The notes under the pieces are model-generated. The model saw only the letters and a list, made by a program, of their open reading frames with translations. It was not told the DNA's origin and did no database searches. Shown piece after piece: positions 12,209-25,149 of a stretch of 64,000 bases of DNA. The DNA is from Brevipalpus yothersi. Lineage: Eukaryota; Arthropoda; Arachnida; Trombidiformes; Tenuipalpidae. Numbering within the stretch: the stretch's first letter is position 1; each line of letters begins with the position of its first letter. The stretch is from positions 247,732 through 311,731 of the forward strand of contig QZCP01000113.1 of assembly GCA_003956705.1 (NCBI GenBank). The letters are read 5' to 3'. A program made the translations under genes and the position numbers.

Positions 12209-13021
12209 TTGAAAATATCATCAATCATGAAAACCATTGAATCTGTTGCCCAGCCAAGCCAAGAACTAGTGAAATTTCGAAGTTTATTGAAAGAAAATGA
12301 ATTTCTACAAAAATTCACCCTCAACGAAGAATATTTGTCCTTTTTTGTTCACCTGATGAAGGGTGATCATGAAAAGGCTGTGGAATACCTTATGCAACAT
12401 ATTAGTGTGATCAGATCAGTTCCACATGCTTTCCAATGGAGTGATAAAATGCGAAAAGTTCTCGAGTGTGATTTACATGTGGTCAGTAAATCACGGTGTC
12501 CAGATGGATCAGGATTGATATTTTTCCGACCAAAACAATGGAAACCTAAAGAGCTCAATATGATCGATATTATTCGAACTTCATTAGTTGCAATATATAC
12601 GGAAATTTTAAGTGATGAGAAAATTCAAGAGAAAGGTTTTCATTCGATTATTGATTCTAGTGGAACCACCTTTTCTCAAGTGTTTTCCATTAGATTATCG
12701 GATATAAAGTGTTTCTCGACCATCGGAAATCATTCATCTCCAAATTTGATCAAGAGAAACAATCATATCTACACTCACAAAGTGATTGAGTTTGGACACA
12801 GTCTCATGAAGCCGTTCTTGAGCACTGAGTCTTATGAATCTTTCGCTTTCTATGCAAAAGATTTGACTGAGTTCTATCAACGTTATCCAAAGACATGTCT
12901 TCCACCAGATTTTGGCGGCTCTTTCACTGATGAATATACAGTTGATGAACGGTTGGCTAAATTTGAAAAATATCGCAATATTCTGGAGCCATTTTGGAAT
13001 AGAATAATCATTGAAGAATAA
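12209..13021 (+). CDS. CRAL-TRIO (Sec14-like) lipid-binding protein, TTPA/clavesin-type
   Basis: Single-exon gene, 270 aa. The N-terminal helical region (LSFFVHLMKGDHEKAVEYL) matches the CRAL-TRIO N domain that precedes the lipid pocket in alpha-tocopherol transfer protein, CRALBP and clavesins. The lipid-binding core shows GFHSIIDSSGTTFSQVF (matching the G-x3-I-x-D pattern) and VIEFGHSLMKPFLSTESY (matching N/F-P..KPFL), and ends with LPPDFGG, the family's LP-x2-x-GG signature. These proteins carry a hydrophobic ligand (tocopherol, retinoid or phosphoinositide) in the cytosol; the ligand here cannot be told. Start: the ATG at 12209 is the first in frame; the second Met (MKTIES) five codons on is an alternative. 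An AATAAA lies 30 bases after the stop. Arthropods carry many such paralogues. Confidence 0.85.
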   Translation: MKISSIMKTIESVAQPSQELVKFRSLLKENEFLQKFTLNEEYLSFFVHLMKGDHEKAVEYLMQHISVIRSVPHAFQWSDKMRKVLECDLHVVSKSRCPDGSGLIFFRPKQWKPKELNMIDIIRTSLVAIYTEILSDEKIQEKGFHSIIDSSGTTFSQVFSIRLSDIKCFSTIGNHSSPNLIKRNNHIYTHKVIEFGHSLMKPFLSTESYESFAFYAKDLTEFYQRYPKTCLPPDFGGSFTDEYTVDERLAKFEKYRNILEPFWNRIIIEE

Positions 13022-13901
13022 ATTCCAGAAAGATTGTAATAATTATTAAAAATAAAAATGAATTCATTTTCTGTTCATCTCACAAAATTTTCCTCATTAA
13101 CTTGTGATGTTGAGCTAATAATCATGCAAAAACCTGGAAGATACTCGATAAAGGCAGAAACTGAGGACGTTTTATTTTTATTTTCGCTGAGATTTGAAGT
13201 AATAGTTCAGGTAGTTCAATTTTTTCTCATTAATTTCGAGAGAAAAGTAATATTCGAAAGTGATTGAAAATATATAAAAAGGAAGGAAGAAAAGCTATAG
13301 AAACTCACCTCATGAAAAAACTCCCTCTCAAAGTTCTATCAAAAGGAGATCCTTTCCTAATTATTAGTACCAATTAAAAAACACCAAAATAAGAAAAAAA
13401 GAAATCGCTTCAAGGTCCAAGAGTCAGAAAAAATTTGCTCGAAGTAACCCAAAATTATTGATTTAATTAGATTAATTAATTAATAATTTCATACCTTCAA
13501 CTTATCGCAAAAAGATAGCAGCACATTTGTAATGTTGTGAAGTTTTCGTTTCCATATCAACAAAACAAGCAAGAATCAAGTTGAGAGAGACTCAACCAAA
13601 ATCCTGAGTGCGTCAAGTTAAATTTTTGGGCATTTAAAAAAAATTTGAAACAACCATGATGAGATGGTCTTCTTCCGTGTTATTTCTCTGGTGCTATGCT
13701 TACGGCCATTATTGGCCCAATTATGTGGTGATGTCGATTTAAATTTTCTATTGGCTAGTTGAAGTGTGCTATTGAGGTTTCTCTCTCTTTTTGCTGATTC
13801 TTGCTGGGTTGCTCTTTCTGGGCGATTCGAGGATATACATACGCACATACACATCTATCGTGTCTATCTGCCTAAATGCATGTGCTTCATATGTGGTAGT
13901 G
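13022..13901. other. Intergenic and probable 5' UTR of the ninein-like gene
   Basis: No independent gene seen. The reading frame of the next gene stays open upstream of its chosen ATG back to 13791, but that extension is hydrophobic and low in family likeness, so it is treated as non-coding. Confidence 0.45.
13051..13056 (+). terminator. Putative polyadenylation signal of the CRAL-TRIO gene
   Basis: AATAAA 30 bases downstream of the stop codon at 13021. Confidence 0.45.
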
Positions 13902-16900
13902 ATGGGCGAGCCTTCTGAAGTATCGGTGACAACAAGTGAGGACGATGAAGATCTTAGTCTTCATTATAGTTCATCAACTGGAGTATTGCATGAAATATTT
14001 AAAGAACTTTCCGTTGGTAAAGATGGTTTTCTTAATGTTGATGAACTGTACGCTGTGTGTGAACACATCGGTATGCAATTGGAATCGGACGTCGTCGAAC
14101 AGCTATTCGAAAAGCTTGACTACGATCGTGATGGACGGATCAGTTTTGAAGAACTTTTACAAGGATTTTTCGTGAGTGTTGTCTACTTTTTTTTCTCCCC
14201 TCTGTGTCTCATTCTCTATCTCTATCTTCATCTTCATCTTCATCCTCATCTTCATCCTAATCTCCATCCTCATCAAGATTGACTGTGAATCTCGTTACTC
14301 CTTTTCCTCTCTCTCTCTCCTTTCTCGTTATTCTGCCCCGATATGGGTAGCATCGCATTTTTTCGGAAGCTGAAGCAGAAAAAATGACAGTAGAAGTATA
14401 TATATTTTTAAATGTGTGTGTGAGGTCAAATTTAAACACAAAATTTGTGTCCGCTAGTTGAAACTGGATTTCTTCGTGGTGATGTGATTATCTTTTCGAG
14501 AGTATGTGTGTGTGGTTAGGAGAGCATAACAATCGGTAGGGAACAACAACAACAACAACAAGCTGAATATTTTTTTCTCTCTTTCTCATTCTCTTTCTTC
14601 CTCTCTTACTACCTTATTCTCTTTCGGGGTGCTCATAAGAGAAGAGAGAAGAGAATGAACAACAGTAGAAACAGCCTTTTTGTGACTTGGTTACGGTCTA
14701 CCTATCATGTGTACTGTACACTTTTATTATTGAATGAAAGATAGTAGTAGTAGTAGTATAGTTTTGCTGATCCAAGTAGCTCAATGATAGCTTATTCAAA
14801 CGTTGACTACCTGACTTTTCATTTTCAATTTGATTTGAGTTCGCTTACACACACACACATACATACAGATTTTGAGAGAGAAAATGATAAAGTCATGAAA
14901 AGTGCGTAACTCTTTGAGGCCATCGATAGATGATTGGAACTCAAGTTTGGACTCTTATTTGCATTGTTAGCAAGTTTTTTTACTCTACTTTTTACGAACC
15001 TATTGCGCACACAAACACACACTCAAAAGTCTCCAAAAAATTTAGAGCACTCAATCGAATAAGTCCTCAATATCGGTTTTTTTTCTCTTCCCGCACTTGA
15101 TTGTACTAACAAGACCTATCACTATAGCATCTTTGTTTCTGGAATGATTTGCACATGCATTCATTCCTATTGCATTCATTTCTCATGCATCTCATGGCAA
15201 ATGCTAACATGAAGCTCACATATTCTCACACAGGAACATAATCGTACCAAAGCACGCGATGAAGATGTAGATACATTCTTCAAAAGTGATGTCAGTCCTC
15301 AAAAGATTAGCCCCAATACAAGTCAATACCTCCAGGCTCCTCAGGGTGGATATCCTGTGAAATCTGTTAAAGATAAACCGTCCAAATGCTCACTGGGAGA
15401 AGATGAAATAAGTGAAAAGCGAAGTAGTGATGATCAAGCTCTTAGTTCCATGTCTGGCAGCTATTTTCAGCTATTGGACCCATTAAATATTGGGTATGTA
15501 TGGGAAATTCTTCCTGCTTTTTATGTTCTCATCAGCTATATTTTCTACCATCATAAAGCAACGAAATGCTATGATAAGATCATGTCTCTTATTCCTTCAC
15601 TCTAATATGATCCAAGCCTCTTACTCTGTAATGTGTATCATTTCGCTCAGTTTCTCATCTTACCTCTCGGTATTGTACGACAGCTGAGGTGCAACTTAAG
15701 TTGTCACAGCTAATGAGTGATTCTATTTCATACCTCTCAATCTATTCCTTCACTTTGAAATCTCTTATCCAGTATTGGATGAGAAAATACAATACTGCAT
15801 GATCGAGTTGACTGAGTTTTGATTGTCACCTTTACTGTTCCTGTTTTCACATGTTTTCTATTTCTCTATTCCCTGAAGCTATACGGACTTTGAAAGTATC
15901 GTCTCGTTGTGGGAATCTCTTGGATTTTCTAATGCAAGGAATATTTTGAAAGTAAGTACTGGCGTAATCAATCCCCTTGATTCACTTTGAATTGGCGCTC
16001 CCATGTCCTAAATTAATATATTGAAATGGTATTAATGGAATAATTCTCAGAGATTTTGAAAAATTTTAAGTTAAAATCAGATCAAATGGCTAGACTTGTT
16101 TTACAATTCAGCTTTACGAAACATGAATCTATGAGAATGCTTAAAGAAATGATTAATGCTTTGCACATTGTTTTGTTAGAAAATCTATTTCTGACTCAAG
16201 AAGATGATCAGGCTTCAATTTTCATTCGATCAACTAATAACCTATACAATGTCAGCTGCTACTTGATGACTGATTCAGACTGGTTTCGATGATTATTGAT
16301 GTTTTTCTCTCAATATTTGATACATCATCCTCCCATTCTCGTTTCCTTATCAGTTATTATATTCCTAATTATAAGGAACCTGATAGATATCCATACTAAC
16401 CTAGCTAACCTGGCTGATTTTGAATCAATTTGATTTGAATATTCATGATGGATAGAAAACAAATCAGAAAATTCGTTATTTGAGCTTCGACTTCATTATT
16501 CAGATCCGATTTTTTTCTGTCAGTAATTGATTATTTCAGCATTTCTTCATATTTTTCTGACTTTTATTCCAATTTTGTTTGGATCTTGATGGTGGGTATG
16601 TGAACCAATCCACTCATCGGAGTGCACTTGAGACTGAGTTGTGAATGATTGGAGAGATCGCTTTCAATCTAAAGCTCATCGAATCATCCAATTGAGAAAT
16701 ATTCTATTCAGAAGCCATCCAATAAAATATAATAGCTATCGTAAAATAGTTGAATTCTTATCAATTGACTGTTATCTTATTGGATTATTTTCTTAGAGTC
16801 TTGGCTTCGACAGAGGATCAAATCAAATCAATGTAAGAGATCTCTCTATCGTGCTAGAGGAAGAACTTTTTGGTTCCTTTTCGAAAGGCTCAGAATTGTT

Positions 16901-19209
16901 TCAAATATCGCTTGTCCTATTCCATCAAGAACTTGGATATGTCAAGTAAGTTCACCAACTGGATGATCTTTCCTCCCTCTCACTAGTTGTGGATGTGAGA
17001 AAACCCATTGTGAAGTGCGATGAACTTTTCCCTCTCTCAAATTGAGGTACTTAAGCATGGTTTCCAACACTAATACTTTTTTTCCACACTGTAAGATTCC
17101 TTTATGAGCAAATGAAAGCAGAGCGAGATCAATTGCGGTGTAATTTGACAGAAGCAAATGATCGTGCCGATCTTTTGGCTCAAGAGGTCGACGATCATCA
17201 TGCTCAATTGGAAAAAACTTCCAAAGAAGAACTAACGTAAGTTTTTCATGCAATTTGGCTCCTTAACTAACATGATGATGAGATGGTGTAATGAAGTGAT
17301 TAGTCATAATTTGTGAAACTGATGCATCATCTCAGACAGTGAAACGAATTTTATTTAACACCCTTTTATTCTCTCTTTATCAATCTAGAATGCTTGAAAA
17401 ACGTTATCAAGAGCAGATGCATCGAGTACAATCTGAATTTCAATCAGAGAGGGAAAATTTATCCCAACAAATAATGAATCTCCGTAAAGAGCGAGCATCT
17501 GCCCAATCTATGGCCGTTGAAAATCAGATGAAACTAGAAAATATCATCTCTTCCCTCAAGGTGGTAAGTAGTGCTGCTCCCATTTAATTGTTACCTCACG
17601 ATTTTGATGGTAAATATTTTATGCCTGTGGTAAAAATTTTTCAGGATAACTTGTCTCTGGAGAGAGAAGTTCAAGAATTAACTGATAGATTGGCTGAGGT
17701 GCTCAAAATGAATATTGAGCTTCAGCGAGAACTTGAAGAGTCTTATTGTATGAGAAAAAGAGTGAGTATATCTACCATTATATATTCTGTATATTCCTAA
17801 ATATTTCTTCTTTATCATCTACTTTTGTTCATTTGACAATGAGAAATGTTTCAAAACTGAATCACGTTAAATCTTTTGTAACTTTTGCTGTATAGAATCA
17901 GAGACCTAGCTTATTTCTTGGGATAGACTACCTGTCCACTATTTCTTTACCAATGGAGCTAGTAAAATCATTACATCATAGAAGTTATTCAGCTTTGATA
18001 AAGTTAAGCATAACACGGAACAATTGTCTGTTTCGTCTACGCCTGTTTTCAGAGCAAAACAAGCTCTAATGCAATTCCAGATGTAGCTCTGAATGAAAAA
18101 TATGCCTCTCAATCCAAGTTCTCTGGCCTTCATTCAAATCCTATTCCTATTATTCCAATTCCTCACTCTTGACTTTTTCTTTCCAGTATTCTGATCTCGA
18201 AATACGAATGAACACCGAGAAAGATGCTGAATATCAGTCTCTCATGCAAGATAATGAAGCTCTCAATCGGCAAAACAAAGAGTTGAGAGACGAAAATGAT
18301 GGTCTATGGCTCAAGTTGGAGAGAATGTCTCAAAAAAGCGATAAAAAGGAGTACAAATCATCAAAAACCTCAAAGCGTTCAAGAAATCTTCGTAACTCCC
18401 AGATCTCTCCCAATGTTCTCAAGCAAGAAACCTCTTCAACCCTTTCATCCAAGAGAAGAGGTAATATTCTCTAAGCTACTGTGATGCAAGCCTTTTTCTT
18501 TCTCTCTCCTTCTCTCTCTCTAATTGTCTCATTGTTATTGCACTCTCTAGATCATAGCTTGTCCATCCAAGGACAAACTGCGAAGCGTAAAGCTCAAGAC
18601 TCTTTATTCAGTGAGGGTGAGGCACTTTTTATGATGTTTAATTTTCTCAACCTTGATGATCCATTTCCAGTTCGCAGCGCAAGTCCAAGTAGGCATAGCC
18701 TTTCCACACAATCGGACTTCATTAAAGTTCATTCGGGCCTCAAAGGCGTAGAGGATGAAAAGGCCTCCGAAAGTACCACTTATCAGGCTACATCTCGCAC
18801 TCGAGTTGAAGATGAAGATTCGGAGAACAAAGAAAATATGCTCTCTGGTGATAAACTCTTGAAAGTTCTCCAATGTAGCCACCAGTTATTACATAAAAGT
18901 CAGAATACCAGTTCCAGTGGTAATCTGAAAAAGTACCGAAAACAAGGGTGCAAATCAACTGATCTCAAGCAAATACTCAGAGATACGCTCAAAGACTTCG
19001 TCATTCCTGCCGTCCGAAAAGTACAAAATGATGGGGAAGGTTTGGAAGACAAACTCATGCTTTTTTTCGAAAATTTCTTCTCCCAAATATTAGAATCATC
19101 AACAAGTGAATCATCTGCTGGATCCTCCTCCTCATTACCTCACCCACATGTAAATCATCACGCTCTCGGTAGCTCTCATTCGATTGATGCCAGTCCTGAG
19201 TCCATTTAA
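13902..19209 (+). CDS. Nin: Ninein / ninein-like family centrosomal protein (Bsg25D-type)
   Basis: Nine exons: 13902-14171, 15234-15493, 15879-15951, 16797-16945, 17096-17236, 17389-17563, 17645-17761, 18187-18460 and 18551-19209. They join in frame to about 705 aa. Residues 31-90 form an EF-hand pair; the second loop DYDRDGRISFEE (73-84) has canonical calcium positions, the first (VGKDGFLNVDE) is atypical. Next comes a Ser-rich linker, then a second EF-hand-like block (GYTDFESIVSLWESLGF and SLGFDRGSNQINVRDL), LVLFHQELGYVK, and a coiled coil (YEQMKAERDQLRCNLTEAND through LRDENDGLWLKLERM). The order EF-hands, HQELGY, coiled coil and LWxRL block follows vertebrate NIN/NINL, which anchor microtubule minus ends at centrosomes. 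The protein stops after a Ser/Lys-rich tail, far shorter than vertebrate ninein. A 54-bp in-frame stretch (18617-18670, GTGAGG...CCAG) may be an intron. The start could be further upstream. Confidence 0.8.
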
Positions 19210-19943
19210 GAAAAGTCATGAAAAAAAAAATCATTCCATGAAGTCAGTTTTACTCATTCTAAGTCTTCTCCAGTGAAACCGTCCTCAGTATATGTATATA
19301 TAAGTTCTCCTTGGTTATTGTTGCTTCTTCATTGATTCTTATCGATTCTTCATTGATCATTCACTTTTTTAGAGCAGATATTGTACTGTTTGGAAGCATG
19401 ATTTCCGTACCGGATTGATATTGGAGACAATGTTTTAGTTGAAACACTTTTTTGTTTCGGAGCAATGTTGTTGATGAAAAGATTGATATGAATTGACAAA
19501 AGTGAACTATTTATGGCATTGGAAAATTTTCCTGTAAAATATCTCGAATGAAAATCAGCTTTCATGTCAAGCGACAATGATTATAAATGCTGAATTGGCC
19601 TTGAACATTATGCTCAACAATTTTTTGAAAATGATTGGAAGAATGGAATTATTCTATCGGTGACCAATTCGTTCGAACATTCTAAATAGTTCAAGAACAG
19701 CTTACAAATCCCAAGTTTCAGGTATATAGTGAGAGTGATTCTAATACCTGGGTGTAAATATAAATGTGTATAGTGAATTCTTGGATTTACTAACTGTTGC
19801 TTTCTTGATGAATTTCAAGTGTTTCTTAGAATTTTATTGTACTTTGATGATATAACTTGCTGGCTGATGAATGTAAGATTACACTGACCTCTCGCTCAGT
19901 TTTGTACTATATATACATCTTATGATCATCTTTATAGGGAAAA
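19210..19943. other. Convergent intergenic space between the ninein-like and Orai genes
   Basis: The 3' ends of the + strand ninein-like gene and the - strand Orai gene face each other here. No other gene seen. Confidence 0.5.
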
Positions 19944-21023
19944 TCAAACATTCTGAACTGTCTGAGATGAGCTTATCGTGGAAATTTTCACCTGATTGTT
20001 GGAATGAATATCAAGCTCAGAAGCTATGCCTTCGAGTTCTCTTATTTGAGATGCTGATCTCTCATAATTATATTTAACCAGAACACGATAAAAATGAGCA
20101 GCAAAAACTACAAAGATGATGAGAAAAGGAACCAGAATGATCGTGGATGCAAGTGCTGCCCGTTTACCAGGCATTCCTCTGGGTTGACCCATTTCCCAAA
20201 ATTTGGCCCAACATAAGATCGCAATCTACAGTGATACAGTAAATTTCGTTATTCATCTCCTGAGCTTTTGATTGAAACGAAGAGAATCATCGATTCTCCC
20301 CGATTTAACTCACCTCTACAAGAAAGAGAAAAACTCCAAAAACATTTGAAAATACCCAAGCAATCTCAATGAACACATTCATTGTTTCATGTGGTGAATC
20401 TCTTGGATCAACCCTTCCCTTACTTGCAGTTTCACATACTGCTTCGATGCTTGGCAGTATACATATCGAAATCATCAAGGCTACCATGTGCATTGAGACC
20501 AGAAGAACAGTACATATACCAAAAACTATGAGTAAAGCTGGTGGGATCGGATTTTCGGGCTCATTATTGAACTGTCAATAAAAAAGAGGAGAAAATTAAT
20601 TAGATCAAAAATTCTTTAGCCTTTGCCTTCAACAACAGGAGCGAGGATGCTGATCGAATATATGTTTAACTAATGCTCAAATCTTCAAGATCACTTGAAT
20701 CAAATCAAAACCATTGGGATCTTGTGAAGCTTTATGTTCATTCATCGCTTATGATTACGCTGATCGCTGCCATTCAAAATTCTATTTGAAACACATGCTG
20801 TGCTATTCTTCATTTGCTCACATCGTATATCATCTCTTCACAGTTTCCTGTTGCTGAATAGTGCATAAATAAAACTTTCGACCATGGTTATTACCTGAAC
20901 TTCAACCATGGCTACCATGGCGAAGCCTGCGAGTAGTGCTGACGTTTTAGCCGATGTTTTCAGCTTTGAACGTTTCAAGTGTAATCTTCTCCATGTTGCT
21001 AAATCTTCATCCGGACTGTTCAT
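19944..21023 (-). CDS. Orai: Orai, pore subunit of the store-operated calcium (CRAC) channel
   Basis: Three exons on the minus strand: 21023-20895, 20571-20314 and 20225-19944, all phase 0, giving 222 aa. The N-terminal cytosolic helix and TM1 read LATWRRLHLKRSKLKTSAKT then SALLAGFAMVAMVEVQ, nearly identical to animal Orai; Glu41 in VEVQ is the selectivity-filter glutamate (Glu106 of human ORAI1). TM2 (LLIVFGICTVLLVSMHMVALMIS), CILPSIEAV, SPHETMNVFIEIAWVFSNVFG (TM3), ILCWAKFW and TM4 (ASTIILVPFLIIFVVFAAHFYR) follow in the family order. The C-terminus SASQIRELEGIASELD is the short coiled coil that binds STIM. The long TM2-TM3 loop region and short N-terminus match invertebrate Orai, which lacks the Pro/Arg-rich N-tail of ORAI1. 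Function: plasma-membrane calcium entry after ER store depletion. Confidence 0.96.
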
Positions 21024-22768
21024 TGTGATCTATTGGCAGGCACTAGTAATTATACGAGAGAGAATCGAAATATGGGTCCAAAATTGGTTGTTGAATAATT
21101 TTTTGTTTTTTTCAAGGAATTACTGTTTCGAAATTTGTGATTCACACTGTACTTTCAGGATTTTGCAATTGATCAAAACAATATTGGCATATAAAGTTTA
21201 CAGAACTTTCTACCTCTTTTTTCAGAGTTCATTAGAAGTCGGAAAAACGTTGAGCAAGATGAACAGTGTTGGTCTGATAAATGCTATTGATGTGTGATAG
21301 TTACATGTTGTGTAGATCAAATCAATCGAAGTATAATCTAAAAAATTCGATTCCTAATGCTGTGTCACTGTGTGTGTGACAATTATGTCAGCTGTTGAAT
21401 GATTCGAGAAAGTTTCGCTCTAATTTAGGACACTCTCCACATCACTCGATATCATTGTTGAACATTTCCACAAAAATCTATGTCTCATAGATACACACTC
21501 AAAACGAAGACGAATGGTGTTCGGATGTTTTGATTGTCACTCTTCACAATACAATACTAACTGAACAGACACTAAACGAAATGTGCCGTTAATGATGGTT
21601 AGATGAACAGAGAGAAGAAAAATCAATGATGATCACACTCATCAGTGGTCATCCATAATAGGCACACCCATTGATTTTTACCGTTACAATAAAAAAGAAA
21701 GATGATTAAAGACACAGAGGCACATAGGCACAATCTTGATGATAGTTGACACTCTTTAGTCTCATGTATTTGATTAGAAGAATTGTTTCACATCTTCTTC
21801 TTCCAAGTGACGCCTGCTTATCTATGTTCCGTTTGATGGATCATTTTATGTCGAGTTGATTTTTTGATGTAATCTCTTTCTCTCGTTCTTTGACGAGAGA
21901 GAGGAACGCAGAATCATTGGGCTGTATCACTAACCGGCGACTTCGTTCATCATCAATCCTTTCCTTTCACTCATATCTTGATGAATAAATGAGCATCAAA
22001 ACAGTGGGATAAATGAGTGCACATAATAATGATAATCATTACAGAACTTCCGGAGAATAAAGTGTGTGAAAGAGAGATGAAAATTTGTGACGTTTGTCGC
22101 TGCGAACAAATTAAATCAATAAAACTTGGCCTAACGGTAAATATGATGATAATGCTCAGGAAGAGCTTGAATCATCCAAAATCATTCAAATATTGTGAGC
22201 TCTCTCTCTCCCATTCTGATATCATTGGAAAAAACTTGAAGTGAACAATGCCAACTGTTCACGAGAGCCTCCAATATCGTTAGAGAGAGAGCGAGAGAAG
22301 CCGATGAATCAATTTGAATTGTGGATGATTATGAATGGTCAATCATCAAGTTTTTTATCCGCGAGAAATGAATGAAAAGGAAAAACAAAATTTTTTTGCT
22401 AGTATTGATTGTGAATTGTGAGGTGTGAAAAGAAAAAAAGATAAATCACAGCTCAACTCCCTCAGCAGACGAACTCAAATTTATTAACTCAATTGTGAAT
22501 TTTGCTTTAATTCTCATCATGTAAACAACAGCAATAACACTCTGCACCAAGAATATTTGATGCCGAAAGAATTTGAACAAAAATTTATATTTTTGGCTTG
22601 ATAAATCGAAGTGATTTGTCATGAGGTGTTGAAAATATATTTTCTCAAGCACTTGATAGCTTGTGTTGGAGTCTGAATAATGAGTGAAAAATCACCTCAA
22701 ACGGTGGCATGGTGGCATGGTGGTTGAGTTCCTTTTTCCCGGATAGAATGATGATGTTGAAAAATCAA
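21024..22768. other. Intergenic, no gene seen
   Basis: The right side of Orai (its 5' flank) and the 3' flank of the cuticle gene. Short open frames here have no support. A perfect TGGTGGCATGG-type short direct repeat occurs at about 22705-22725. Confidence 0.45.
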
Positions 22769-23488
22769 TCAATCAAGCTCGTCGCGCCGTTCGTTCATCA
22801 ATCTGGATATTAGATTACTTCGAGCGTATGTTGCCTCATGAATTCTTCCATCCATATCAGAAGAAGAAGTAGGATCATGTTGATCTTGTCCTGCCTCTTG
22901 ATGCTGATATTCGGCTTGCTTTTTTCCCCAACGTTCATTCCAAGATGCTGCAGTTTTCGGCTGTACCATTGCACCATCTAGTCGATATTCTCTAACATTT
23001 CCCTCACCATCATCCAAGGGTTCCGTATACTGATCAACATCTTCTAGATCAAAATTTGGGCTTATGGTGGGAATACCTGATGATGATCCTGATGAGCTGC
23101 TCCATTGTGTCTCTCGAGAAGGTCCTGGACTTTCGAGTTCATATGATGATGACGATGGATCAGGTTGTCGATGATGGTATATTTGAGTAACTGATCGTGG
23201 CTTGGTTGAATAATTGACCACAATACGCTGATGGCCGTGATTATTATCGTCTTCTGATAATCCATAAGAGCCATGGCGAGCCCCGTTACGATCACCAGCT
23301 TCTTGGCGAAATTTGGTCACACCACTAGGTTCATGGACAGTGTAGCCAAAAGAATAGTTACCATCGGTATCACCACCATGATAAGTTCGAGAACGAGGTA
23401 TTCCTGGAGGTGGTGGTATTTCACTTGAAATTATTGACACCAAAGAAGCCAAAATACACCAAAAAATAGTCCAAATAAAAGAGTACAT
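22769..23488 (-). CDS. Cuticle protein, RR (chitin_bind_4)-like
   Basis: Single-exon gene, 239 aa, on the minus strand. Residues 1-22 form a signal peptide (MYSFIWTIFWCILASLVSIISS). After a Pro-rich spacer, residues 39-95 read DGNYSFGYTVHEPSGVTKF, then QEAGDRNGARHGSYGLSEDD and HQRIVVNYSTKP. This follows the Rebers-Riddiford pattern: aromatic Y-x-F-x-Y, a charged E..D-x-N turn, G-x-Y, and the closing (R)-I/V-V-x-Y segment. The rest (about 140 aa) is hydrophilic, Ser/Gln/Asp-rich and has no recognised domain. RR proteins bind chitin in the exoskeleton. The domain is divergent, so binding is inferred. A TATA box lies at the right distance upstream, as is common for highly expressed cuticle genes. 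Confidence 0.8.
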   Translation of the reverse strand: MYSFIWTIFWCILASLVSIISSEIPPPPGIPRSRTYHGGDTDGNYSFGYTVHEPSGVTKFRQEAGDRNGARHGSYGLSEDDNNHGHQRIVVNYSTKPRSVTQIYHHRQPDPSSSSYELESPGPSRETQWSSSSGSSSGIPTISPNFDLEDVDQYTEPLDDGEGNVREYRLDGAMVQPKTAASWNERWGKKQAEYQHQEAGQDQHDPTSSSDMDGRIHEATYARSNLISRLMNERRDELD

Positions 23489-23540
23489 TCTGTTTCACAA
23501 TTTTTTGATCTATTAATCGGAATCAAGTCATAACTTCTCC

Positions 23541-23549
23541 TTATATATA
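23541..23549 (-). promoter_or_regulatory. TATA box of the cuticle protein gene
   Basis: On the minus strand the sequence reads TATATATAAGG, 53 bases upstream of the ATG at 23488. This leaves room for a start site about 30 bases downstream and a short 5' UTR. Confidence 0.55.
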
Positions 23550-25149
23550 CACATGATATGCTCCTCCAGCTTCTCAATACAAGATTCATTGGAACCCTTA
23601 AATCTGTCTCCATAAATGATCTAAATTCAGTCAATTTTTTTCTCGCTGATCAGGACTGATGATCATGGTGATGATGGTACCATTTGAGAAGTTTATAATA
23701 AAATGTAAAAAATTTTTCTCTCACACTTCGATCTGTTGTTGAACAACTATTCATATTGATGATGAGAGGGAAGAAAAGTTAATTTAACAAACAGAATGGT
23801 ATCATTTAATCATCTTGAATATTTATAAATAGTTATGAATTTCGGAAGCGAGAATAGGAACCTCCGAAAATGATTGAGAGAAAAAAAAATCTTTTTTTCG
23901 AGGGTTCAAAAAGATAAGAAAAAAAAATTAATAAAATTTTTGTTTCATTTTGACTATTCCAGTCTACTGATTTTGCATTCTACAGAGAACAAAAGCCATT
24001 ATACAAGTATGAGGTGAATAATATTTTTCATTTTGAATCATTAAAAAAAATTGAAACATTCGGATTTCTTTGGTGAATTAGAGGATGAGTTGGTGTAAGC
24101 TGATGAAATATATATTTTTCCGAACATTATTCCTCCTCAAATCAAATCTCACCCCATTCGAATGTGTGACATCAATGAGAGCAATATACATATGATCGGT
24201 ATACACTCGGTTCAACTGGTCCTAATCTCTGGTTTCCATTGGAATCATCATACATGCTCAATATTGCTCAATCTTTGTCTGTTCACTGGGAAAACAATAT
24301 TAATAATTGCTCTCAAACCGAAGCTGATCACGCTGTGAGATGTCTGTTTGCAAAATGAAAAAAAAGTGAGAGAGAGAGATGAAGAAGAAGAAGAGCATCC
24401 TGATAAGCTATTATAACTGGTCGACCATCGTATGAAAGTTTACCATAGGAAAAAAGAAGAGAGAGAAAATATGTCGATTAAAAACTACTACACACATGAA
24501 ATGATAAGACAATGTGTATGCAAATACACTTGGGCTTATCAAGTCGTGAGTGCTCAAGTGTACACATACACATAGCCTACACATTAGTAGGCTATCAGCA
24601 TCCAGGAAGCTGGTATACTTTGGAGGACTTCTCATGTCATTGAGAAAGGTTGATGATGATCATCAATGAGCATCCCAAGATTGCTGTGTAGGATGAGAAA
24701 TGCTGTTCGTCGAATTTTTTCACGAGCCATAGACGAATATATGGAAGCAGATAATCATTCATTAAATTTCTCTCATGTAAAAGTTGGGCTTGATAATAGA
24801 GAATAACCATTGTCTTTTGGAATCTGGTTAATTTTTTCTTCCTCTTTACGTCGGTATTTTCTCGAAAAATCTATTTTCAAAATTGTTCTGAAAGAGCTAT
24901 TATTTTTCTCTTATCAACAAAGTGGTTACTATCATCAGAGTCCATGGAGAAGTGCACTTTCAATGGGAGGTCTCTCAGATATCCTGAACACCCATCAACA
25001 CACATTTCACATCCATTCAAGAAGCTGATTCACATCTTTCTCGAAACCATTTCACATTAGGAAGCTGTTCAGTTAATGTGGATAACCTTTATTTTATTTT
25101 GAGTTAATCAATCGAGCAAGTGAATTTTCAACTATAACTTCAAACAAAT
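23550..25149. other. Intergenic, no gene seen
   Basis: Divergent space between the minus-strand cuticle gene and the plus-strand ALDH1L1. Poly-A/T rich at 23880-23940 and a short GA/GAA tract at 24366-24395. No exon recognised. Confidence 0.45.
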
